Shown here piece after piece: positions 36,695 to 42,435 of a DNA stretch of 42,435 bases; the first letter of the stretch is position 1, and each line of letters opens with the position of its first letter. Source of the DNA: Helicobacter ailurogastricus (GTDB lineage: Bacteria > Campylobacterota > Campylobacteria > Campylobacterales > Helicobacteraceae); NCBI RefSeq assembly GCF_001282945.1, contig NZ_CDMG01000008.1, positions 1-42,435 on the forward strand. Reading direction: 5' to 3'. The notes beneath the pieces were generated by a model. That model was not told the DNA's origin and searched no databases. It worked only from the letters and a program-made list of their open reading frames with translations. Both the position numbers and the translations under genes were made by a program.

Positions 36695-37807
36695 TTGCTA
36701 AACCAAAGCACGGCTTATATACAGGCCAAAATCTTAGTTTTGCAGGGAGATTGGGACTTTAAGACCTCGGCGCGCTCCTTGTCCCACCTTAAACAAATTC
36801 TAAAGGACGCGCCCCCTATTGAAGCGATTGACTTTAAAGAAGTGGGGAGTTTGGATTTTGTCTTTTTGATGTTGCTTTATGACCTGCTGGGGCGGCGCAA
36901 ACCTAAATTTTTAAACCCGAGCGCTTACAACACCCGGGTGTTAGAAGTGGTGGAAAGCTGGGTCAGGGCAAACCCTAGCATTTTACAAGAAGAGCATGTG
37001 TCTCGGGTGTTTAAAAACCCCTTAGAGCGGCTAGGGCGGGGCGTGACTTCTTTTTACAACACTCTATTAAACACCTTTAATTTCTGTGGCATGGTGATTT
37101 ATTTTGTAGGGCTGGCCCTTATCCGCCCTAAATCCATTTGTTGGACTCCGCTCACTTACCACATCCACGAGAGCGGTTTTAAGGTCTTGCCTGTGAGCAT
37201 TTTAACGGTCTTTGTGGTGGGCTTTGCGATCGCTTTGCAAGGGGCGATGCAATTACAAGAGATGGGCTTTCCCATGATGAGCATTGAGATGACGGCCAAA
37301 TTAGCCCTAAGAGAGATGGGCCCCTTTATTTTGGCTTTAGTGGTGGCAGGGCGCAGTGCCTCTAGTTTTACCGCCCAAATTGGGGTGATGAAGATCACTG
37401 AAGAGCTGGACGCAATGAAAACGATGGGGCTTAACCCCTTTGCCTTTTTAGTTCTGCCTAGGGTGTTGGCTTTGATGATCGCCATGCCCTTGATGGTCTT
37501 TTTGGCCGATGTCTTTGCCCTGCTCGGGGCGATGATTGCCATTAGGTATCAATTGGGTGTGGGCTTTGCCCACTATGTCGCCCGCCTGCATGACAATGTC
37601 GGTGTGTCACACTTTTTTGTGGGGCTGATCAAAGCCCCCTTTTGGGGTTTTGCGATCGCGCTGGTGGGCTGTATGCGCGGGTTTGAGGTGAAGGGCGACA
37701 CCGAGTCGGTGGGTAAGCTCACCACAATCAGTGTCGTGAATGCTCTTTTTTGGATCATTTTCTTAGACGCCGCTTTCTCTGTGATCTTTGGCAAGCTCAA
37801 TGTCTAA
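36695..37807 (+). CDS. mlaE: Mla-type phospholipid ABC transporter permease with N-terminal STAS-like domain
   Basis: It is the inner-membrane permease of a lipid transport system that maintains outer-membrane asymmetry. The 370-aa product has residues 1-95 STAS-like ('EAIDFKEVGSLDFVFLMLLY'), then a MlaE permease with several membrane helices and the family region 'TAQIGVMKITEELDAMKTMG'. The start is uncertain. TTG 36695 has AAGG 7 nt upstream, and that AAGG runs into a G8 tract (36686-36693). Three ATGs (36651, 36663, 36675) lie upstream but are out of frame with G8 and hit TAA at 36699. With G9 they would read in frame into this gene. It overlaps mlaF by 8 bp. Confidence 0.88.
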   Translation: MLNQSTAYIQAKILVLQGDWDFKTSARSLSHLKQILKDAPPIEAIDFKEVGSLDFVFLMLLYDLLGRRKPKFLNPSAYNTRVLEVVESWVRANPSILQEEHVSRVFKNPLERLGRGVTSFYNTLLNTFNFCGMVIYFVGLALIRPKSICWTPLTYHIHESGFKVLPVSILTVFVVGFAIALQGAMQLQEMGFPMMSIEMTAKLALREMGPFILALVVAGRSASSFTAQIGVMKITEELDAMKTMGLNPFAFLVLPRVLALMIAMPLMVFLADVFALLGAMIAIRYQLGVGFAHYVARLHDNVGVSHFFVGLIKAPFWGFAIALVGCMRGFEVKGDTESVGKLTTISVVNALFWIIFLDAAFSVIFGKLNV

Positions 37808-38573
37808 CCCCTTAATCTTGGTTGAAAATATCCACACCGCCTATGGGGATCGCGTGATCCACAGGGGGGTGAGTTTTAGCGTGGATAAGGGGGAGGTGAT
37901 GGCGATTTTAGGGGGGAGTGGGAGCGGTAAAAGCACGCTTTTAAGGAGCATGATTTTATTAAACCGCCCCATTAAAGGCACGATCAAACTCTTTGGCACA
38001 GACATTTGGAAACTGAAAGAGCGGGAGCGCAATAAGATTTTCCAGAGGATCGGGGTGTTGTTCCAATTTGGCGCGCTCTATAGCTCACTCACAGTGTTAG
38101 AGAATGTGGGGGCGATGCTTGAGGAGTACAGCTTTTACCCCCAGCACAACATCATTGAGATCGCCAAAATGTGGCTGGAGCGCGTGGGGCTTAACAAAAG
38201 CACTTACTACCTTTACCCCTACGAGCTCAGTGGCGGGATGAAAAAGCGCGTGGGGCTTGCTCGGGCAATGGCGACCAACCCTGATATTTTATTTTTAGAC
38301 GAGCCCACAAGCGGGCTAGACCCCTACTCGGCAGACAAATTCGATGAGCTCATCCACGCACTCAAAGAAGCTTTGCGGCTCACCGTGGTGATGATCACCC
38401 ACGATTTAGATTCTGTGAAAAACACGGTGGATCGCTTCATCATGCTCAAAGACGGCTTGATTGACTTTGACGGCACGCTGGCAGATTTTACAGAGCGCGC
38501 CAGAAGTAAGCCCCTTGAGGAGGGCAATTTGTTTAATTCCACACGAGGAGAAAAGTTTTGGAAAGGCATGTGA
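37800..38573 (+). CDS. mlaF: Mla-type ABC transporter ATPase
   Basis: It powers the lipid transporter with MlaE. The 257-aa product has the Walker A 'ILGGSGSGKSTLLRSM', the Q-loop in 'IGVLFQFGALY' and the signature 'YELSGGMKKRVGLARAMA'. The Walker B is 'ILFLDEPTSGLDP' and the H-loop is 'VVMITHDLDSV'. ATG 37800 (MSNPLILVEN) overlaps the mlaE stop by 8 bp; start codons four codons earlier are less likely. It overlaps mlaD by 16 bp at the 3' end. Confidence 0.93.
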   Translation: MSNPLILVENIHTAYGDRVIHRGVSFSVDKGEVMAILGGSGSGKSTLLRSMILLNRPIKGTIKLFGTDIWKLKERERNKIFQRIGVLFQFGALYSSLTVLENVGAMLEEYSFYPQHNIIEIAKMWLERVGLNKSTYYLYPYELSGGMKKRVGLARAMATNPDILFLDEPTSGLDPYSADKFDELIHALKEALRLTVVMITHDLDSVKNTVDRFIMLKDGLIDFDGTLADFTERARSKPLEEGNLFNSTRGEKFWKGM

Positions 38574-39412
38574 ATTACACACTCATTGGTGGGCTTTTTC
38601 TAGCTTGTATGGTGTGTATGGTGTTTTTCATTTTATGGTTAGGCCATGTCAACTTAGAGGATAAAAACTACCTAAGCTATGTGGTCTATACGGATAAAGA
38701 TTTAGGCGGAATCAGCACAAACACCCCCGTCAATTACAAAGGCATCCAAGTGGGCTCTGTACGCCAAGTGGGTTTTGACAAGGTGCATTTAGGGGTAGTG
38801 AAGATCACTTTGCGCATTTTAGGCCGCGTGCCCGTACGTAGAGACTCTTCTGTCAAGGTCGAATCGCAAGGCTTGGTGGGGATGAAGTATTTGAGTCTGA
38901 TCCAGAGTGATTCAAAGGAATTTTACAGCAAAGACGATTCTGAGCGGGTGCTAAACTACCAGCAAAGCTTTTTAGAGCAACTTGCGGGCAACGCCGGGCA
39001 CATTTCTAGCGAAGTGCTCTACATCATCCGCAGCATCGATAAAATTTTAAGCCCCCAAAACATTGAGAACATCACCAAAACCATCGCCTCTATCCAAAAA
39101 GCCACACAGGGCCTAGACAACACCCGCGTGGCCCTAAACAACTTGCTAAAAGATGCCAGCACGACTCTAAAAAAAGGCGACACTCTTGTGGCTGATGGGG
39201 ATGTTTTAGCCAAACACACCGATCAGCTCATTAGAGACATCGACTCTAAGGTCCGCGACAAGCAATACGATTTTAAAACCATGCTCTCCCCGCTGATCAT
39301 GCAAATGCAACTGAGTTTGCGCCACATCGATAACTTTGTGCAAAAAGGCTCTAACTTGATGGATAAATTTGATGCCAACCCCTACAAAACGATATTTGGG
39401 GATCGAAAATGA
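38558..39412 (+). CDS. mlaD: MCE-domain lipid-binding protein MlaD
   Basis: It is the periplasmic substrate-binding ring, anchored in the inner membrane. The 284-aa product has one N-terminal membrane helix ('LIGGLFLACMVCMVFFILWL', residues 9-28). The MCE domain follows ('TPVNYKGIQVGSVRQVGF' to 'GLVGMKYLSLI'), then a long helical tail. The start is TTG 38558 with GAGGAG 7 nt upstream, inside the 3' end of mlaF. The product is longer than E. coli MlaD (about 183 aa), as is usual for versions with a long C-terminal helix. ATGA overlap with the next gene. Confidence 0.9.
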   Translation: MERHVNYTLIGGLFLACMVCMVFFILWLGHVNLEDKNYLSYVVYTDKDLGGISTNTPVNYKGIQVGSVRQVGFDKVHLGVVKITLRILGRVPVRRDSSVKVESQGLVGMKYLSLIQSDSKEFYSKDDSERVLNYQQSFLEQLAGNAGHISSEVLYIIRSIDKILSPQNIENITKTIASIQKATQGLDNTRVALNNLLKDASTTLKKGDTLVADGDVLAKHTDQLIRDIDSKVRDKQYDFKTMLSPLIMQMQLSLRHIDNFVQKGSNLMDKFDANPYKTIFGDRK

Positions 39413-40044
39413 AAGCAAAAACCGGGCTTTTTGTACTCCCCTTACTTTTTACGGGGTGCTTGAATTTAAACCTGAAACAGATTTTGCCCTCCGTGAAAGA
39501 CTACGATTTAAATGTAGGGGCCATAGAGGCACAAACCTGTAAAAGCACCTTGAGCGTGGGCTTGCTCGAAGTTTTGAGCGCGGATTTATACAACACAAAA
39601 TCCATCGTTAAACGCACTTTAGGAGGGGAGATCACCTACCTTAAAGAACAAAAGTTCGCCGATGCGCCGACCAATATGTTTAAGCGCATGCTCTTCTTGC
39701 AAGCCCCCAAACATTGCATCTCCATCTCACCCGCCCCTTATGCCAACGCCCCAAGCACGCTCCAACTCAATGTCCTAACCCTTGCTCTTTTAGACGACAA
39801 CACGGCTGAGGTGGTGCTGGATTACACCTTAACAACGGGTGCAGAAAGCCAGCACAAGCGCATTGTCCAAAAACAACCCATCCCAAAAGAGCAAGACCTT
39901 TCACAAATCCAAGCCTTGCAACGCGTGAGTTTAAAAGCCATTGATCAGCTCTTAGCCCAAATCGAGCAGATCACGCCTAAAAAGGAACAACAAAGTAAAG
40001 ACGAGGGTTTGAAGGGGCCAAAGTTAAACAAACCCATATTTTAA
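39409..40044 (+). CDS. ABC-transport auxiliary lipoprotein (PqiC-like)
   Basis: The 211-aa product has a lipoprotein signal and lipobox 'LLFTGC', predicting lipidation of the Cys at residue 16. The body ('YDLNVGAIEAQTCKSTLSVG', 'VLDYTLTTGAESQHKR') fits the ABC_trans_aux / PqiC-type family that partners MCE proteins at the outer membrane. The C-terminus is a charged helix. Its ATG overlaps the mlaD stop, so it is the fourth gene of the operon. A MlaC-like role is less likely because MlaC is a soluble periplasmic protein. Confidence 0.75.
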   Translation: MKAKTGLFVLPLLFTGCLNLNLKQILPSVKDYDLNVGAIEAQTCKSTLSVGLLEVLSADLYNTKSIVKRTLGGEITYLKEQKFADAPTNMFKRMLFLQAPKHCISISPAPYANAPSTLQLNVLTLALLDDNTAEVVLDYTLTTGAESQHKRIVQKQPIPKEQDLSQIQALQRVSLKAIDQLLAQIEQITPKKEQQSKDEGLKGPKLNKPIF

Positions 40045-40055
40045 GGGAAGCGAGC

Positions 40056-40099
40056 ATGGCTCGCGCGTAGCTCGCACATGGCTCACGCACAGCTCGCGC
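40056..40099. repeat. Two 22-bp imperfect tandem repeats
   Basis: ATGGCTCGCGCGTAGCTCGCAC (40056-40077) is followed directly by a copy with four changes (40078-40099). GCGAGC-ATG-GCTCGC at 40050-40064 can form a hairpin. It lies between the convergent Mla operon and the histidine kinase gene and may act as a transcription end; there is no clear T-run. Confidence 0.6.
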
Positions 40100-40120
40100 C
40101 AAGTTTGGTTGTTGCTTTTC

Positions 40121-41323
40121 TTAAAAGTTAGGGAAATGCACTTTAAAGACATTACAAAATTGATGAGGGGTTTGCGTGGGGTGGCTCTCAATCTCTAGTT
40201 CCAGTCCATAGCGCATGCAAATTTGTTGCACCAAGTCCAGCCCGATTCCATAGCCCTTTTGGGCATGATCTAGGCGGCTGTAACGCTCAGTTAAAGCCTT
40301 AATTTTGGCTTCTGGGATGGCTGCTCCGCTGTTTTTCACTTGCAAACAATCGTTTAAGATCACTTCTACAAAACCCCCCGGTTGGTTGTATTTAATGGCA
40401 TTCATTAAAAGATTGCTCACCAAAGCGGTGATGTCCTCTTCGCAGGCCTTAAAGGTTTTGGGCTCTAGCTGGCTGGTGAGGGTTAAATGATAAAAGGCAG
40501 CCATCTGCTCGAGTGTAACGATTTGCTGTGCCACAAGACTTTGCAGGTCTAAAAGGCGGGGCTCTTCTTGGCGCAAATCCTGAAAACACAGGTAGGACAA
40601 GCGATCGTAAAGGTGGGAGATGCGTTGCGCGCTGGCTAAAATCCCCAACACTTTAGGATCGCTGCCTTGTTTGTGTAGGGCCTTTGCAGCGATCAAAAGG
40701 GCAGCTATGGGGGTGTTGAGCTCGTGGGCGGTGTTTTGGCTAAAGGTGTTGATGCGGCTGCGCTCACTGGCTAGGGGCTGTAAAAATAGCCGCGCTAAAA
40801 AGAAAGACATCACCCCCACACAAGCAAAAACCCCAAAAAAGATCAAGAAAACCCGGCGATAAAGCGCGGTGAATAAATGCGCGGGGTGCTCCTCTTCTAA
40901 GATCACCAAATCCACGCCCAAGTGCCCAAAGGTCTTATTATCGACCAAGTAAAAGGCGTTGTCTTGATCCAAAAACACGGGAAAAGGACCCTCCCTGCCA
41001 AAGAAAGCAAGGCTTGTGGCATCGCCAAAGTCGTGGTTGTAGAGTACATGCCTAGCCGCATCCAGCAGTGCAAAATGTAAATGGCTGTATTTATGGGCTA
41101 AAGTCTTAAACGGCTCGTCTAAGTGGTGCATGTGCGCTTGGATGATGTCTTGGGTGAGTTGGTTACTCTGGCTTTGCAACCGACTTTGGGTGTTTTCTAA
41201 AAAAATGCTCTTGGCGTTGTGCAGGAATAAAAGGGCGATGAAGACAATGAGGACAAAGGAAGAGCCCAAATACAGCCCGACAAAACGGCGCAACGATTGC
41301 TTTTCATAGGTGTTGAGTTTCAT
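40121..41323 (-). CDS. Sensor histidine kinase, CrdS-like
   Basis: The product is 400 aa from MKLNTYEKQSL. Two membrane helices (about 15-37 and 165-190) enclose a periplasmic sensor of about 130 residues. The H-box is 'TAHELNTPIAALL', the N-box 'NLLMNAIKYN' and the G2 box 'GYGIGLDLV'. The usual DxGxG G1 box is replaced by 'VKNSGAAIP'. ATG 41323 overlaps the response-regulator TGA (ATGA), so the pair is co-translated; an upstream start in frame (41338) is less likely. In H. pylori CrdRS controls copper resistance and responds to nitrosative stress. The match to CrdS rather than ArsS is from memory of size and partner and is tentative. Confidence 0.8.
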   Translation of the reverse strand: MKLNTYEKQSLRRFVGLYLGSSFVLIVFIALLFLHNAKSIFLENTQSRLQSQSNQLTQDIIQAHMHHLDEPFKTLAHKYSHLHFALLDAARHVLYNHDFGDATSLAFFGREGPFPVFLDQDNAFYLVDNKTFGHLGVDLVILEEEHPAHLFTALYRRVFLIFFGVFACVGVMSFFLARLFLQPLASERSRINTFSQNTAHELNTPIAALLIAAKALHKQGSDPKVLGILASAQRISHLYDRLSYLCFQDLRQEEPRLLDLQSLVAQQIVTLEQMAAFYHLTLTSQLEPKTFKACEEDITALVSNLLMNAIKYNQPGGFVEVILNDCLQVKNSGAAIPEAKIKALTERYSRLDHAQKGYGIGLDLVQQICMRYGLELEIESHPTQTPHQFCNVFKVHFPNF

Positions 41324-41955
41324 GGAATTTTTAAACAATAGCCTAACCCCTTGATGTTTTGTAATTGCTCTTTGCCTAAGAGTTTGCGTAAATTTTTAAT
41401 GTGGCTGCGCAGGGTCGAGCTGTCTATGCCCTCATAATCCCACACATTGGCGATGATCTGCTCGCTGCCCAACACTTGGTTTTTATGGCGGATAAAAAAT
41501 TCTAAAAGGCGTTTTTCTTTGGGGCTTAAAAAATGGGGTTTGTCGGTGTGCAACACCCCATTTTCATAAAAACACTCAGGGCCAATTTGCAACTTGGGGG
41601 GGGCAAGCAAGCGCTCCATGCGCAGGCGCAATTCCTCCAAGTCAAAGGGCTTTTTAAGGTAATCGCTCGCCCCCACGCTAAAAGCGCGGCGCAGGGCGTG
41701 TATGTCGTTACGCGCGCTGATAAAAATCGCCGGGGTACTGATGTCTAAATCCCGCAGGGTTTGCAACACCCCAAAGCCATCGCTCTCGGGTAACTGAATG
41801 TCCAAAAGCAAGAGATCAAAGCTCTGTTGGCTCAAAATTTCTAAAGCCCCCGCTTGGTTATACGCCCCCACGAGTGCAAAGCCCGCATGCTCTAAAAACT
41901 CCGCTAGGACTTTATGCAACAAGACATCATCTTCTAGCAAAAAAAGCTTTTTCAT
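41320..41955 (-). CDS. OmpR-family response regulator, CrdR-like
   Basis: The 211-aa product starts at MKKLFLLEDDVLL. The receiver has acidic residues 'LEDD', the phospho-acceptor Asp in 'LLLLDIQLPESDG' (around residue 51), 'FISARND' and the conserved Lys in 'YLKKPFD'. A winged-helix DNA-binding domain follows ('FLSPKEKRLLEFFIRHKNQV', 'DSSTLRSHIKNLRKLLG'). The ATG at 41955 is preferred because upstream codons would run into promoter-like DNA. A TAGAAT on the minus strand (41963-41968) may be the -10, implying a very short leader. Forms an operon with the kinase. A G8 run at 41596-41603 (plus strand) codes Pro-Pro in the linker. Confidence 0.82.
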   Translation of the reverse strand: MKKLFLLEDDVLLHKVLAEFLEHAGFALVGAYNQAGALEILSQQSFDLLLLDIQLPESDGFGVLQTLRDLDISTPAIFISARNDIHALRRAFSVGASDYLKKPFDLEELRLRMERLLAPPKLQIGPECFYENGVLHTDKPHFLSPKEKRLLEFFIRHKNQVLGSEQIIANVWDYEGIDSSTLRSHIKNLRKLLGKEQLQNIKGLGYCLKIP

Positions 41956-42018
41956 AGCGCGTATTCTAACATTTTTTGCTATATGGGGGGGTTTTACCCA
42001 AAAATCCAAGCTTTAGCC

Positions 42019-42047
42019 AAAAAACCCCTGCATTTGGGTTTTTTTGG
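42019..42047 (-). terminator. Strong hairpin terminator upstream of the response regulator
   Basis: CCAAAAAACCC (42018-42029 region) pairs with GGGTTTTTTTGG (about 42036-42047) around an 8-base loop, with T-runs on both strands. No coding gene ends here. It is best explained as the end of the leftward small RNA that starts near 42159. Confidence 0.65.
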
Positions 42048-42159
42048 ATTTTGTCAGGGGGAATTTTAGCTCTTTTAAGGCTTTTTGGTGTCCCACATCA
42101 ACCCCACTCGTCCCAAAGTGGTTAATCTGCTAAGTCAAAGACCACAGGAAAACTCCAAG
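42019..42159 (-). ncRNA. Candidate structured small RNA
   Basis: On the minus strand a TGCTATAAT (-10 at 42171-42166) is followed by no credible ORF and, about 140 nt later, by a strong terminator. The transcript would fold as a rod. GGAGTTTT near the 5' end pairs with AAAATCC near 42046-42052. TTAGC pairs with GCTAA (42066-42070 with 42129-42133). An apical hairpin pairs ATTAACCACT with AGTGGGGTTGAT around 42097-42127. A rod with an internal bubble is reminiscent of 6S RNA, but the length is short for 6S and I do not recognise conserved sequence. Confidence 0.4.
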
Positions 42160-42165
42160 TGCCCC

Positions 42166-42171
42166 ATTATA
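42166..42171 (-). promoter_or_regulatory. -10 box of the candidate small RNA
   Basis: TGCTATAAT on the minus strand has the same extended form as the promoters of queC, cbpA and the coiled-coil gene. No ORF with an RBS follows it. Confidence 0.5.
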
Positions 42172-42416
42172 GCACCCCCAAACCTTAAGCCATTTTGGGG
42201 CACATCAGGGCACAAATCCCCTAATCTTGGGGCTTTTGAGGCGCTCAAAGCACGGTTAGCCACATTCACCACAAAAACCCTAAAAACTCCTCTAAACCCC
42301 CCAACGCATGGCCATGCCTTGAGCGGCCAAAAAAGGGCAAATTAAGGATTAACCCTTGCTAACCATTCCCCTTTTCTATAGATTATATCTTATCAAAACC
42401 ACATTGGAGGTAACAT
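42172..42416. other. Intergenic stretch without a recognised gene
   Basis: I see no credible ORF or RNA here. The region is rich in short C and A runs. Its right end has a possible -10 (TATAGATTATATC, about 42377-42389) and a GGAGGT RBS (42406-42411) for the gene starting at 42417. Confidence 0.5.
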
Positions 42417-42435
42417 ATGCTAAGAGCCATTCTAA
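42417..42435 (+). CDS. Start of a rightward gene (cut by window end)
   Basis: ATG 42417 follows a strong GGAGGT RBS with 5 nt spacing. Only MLRAIL is visible before the window ends, so nothing can be said of its product. Confidence 0.55.

Noticed and set aside
42085-42345. 86-aa plus-strand ORF
   Set aside because: No RBS and atypical composition, and it overlaps the candidate small RNA and its promoter on the other strand.

Overview
The window looks like a gastric Helicobacter chromosome, probably one of the non-pylori species of the heilmannii/felis/bizzozeronii type. The species call is inference, and base composition is judged by eye as mid-40s to about 50% GC. Support comes from several Helicobacter outer-membrane proteins with C-terminal Phe barrels, the cbpA-hspR pair, the HIT / NifS-like / DUF3972 cluster, a FecA-type receptor and a CrdRS-like two-component system. 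Extended -10 boxes of the form TGCTATAAT recur upstream of genes.

Region 1 (1-17211) is the accessory and most interesting part. After the 3' end of a PBECR/DUF3519-type nuclease-domain protein lies a 16.4-kb symmetric locus. Two divergent giant genes encode Hop-like outer-membrane proteins of 2614 and 2534 aa. Their secreted bodies differ, but their last 183 or so codons and terminator are carried on 652-bp inverted repeats that matched wherever I compared them (795-1446 and 16560-17211). At the centre, two perfect 90-bp inverted repeats (8938-9027 and 9220-9309) flank a 192-bp segment. That segment holds a probable promoter, an RBS, an ATG and the signal peptide of a small secreted leader protein. 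The segment now points right, reading into the leader ORF and the 2534-aa gene. On the left the matching leader ORF is beheaded: it has no start, no signal peptide, and a stop exactly at the repeat edge. Inverting the segment would restore an in-frame 113-aa leader in front of the 2614-aa gene and behead the right one. This has the architecture of an either/or surface-antigen switch, comparable in logic to the Campylobacter fetus sap promoter inversion.

Region 2 (17.3-28.1 kb) is housekeeping: cca, a dihydrouridine synthase and an OMP in one leftward operon, then queC, cbpA-hspR, uvrB plus a MidA-type methyltransferase (leftward), priA, and two small ORFs. Region 3 (28.1-31.3 kb) is a single-gene type IIG restriction-modification enzyme, AT-richer by eye and probably acquired. 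Region 4 (31.3-36.6 kb, all leftward) holds an HIT protein, a class V aminotransferase and DUF3972, then a TonB-dependent receptor and a small OMP. Region 5 (36.7-40.0 kb) is an Mla-type lipid-transport operon (permease, ATPase, MCE protein, lipoprotein) whose first gene starts next to a G8 tract. Region 6 (40.1-42.0 kb) is a CrdRS-like two-component system. The last 480 bases contain a candidate structured small RNA and the first codons of a rightward gene.

No recombinase, tRNA, rRNA or CRISPR array was seen.
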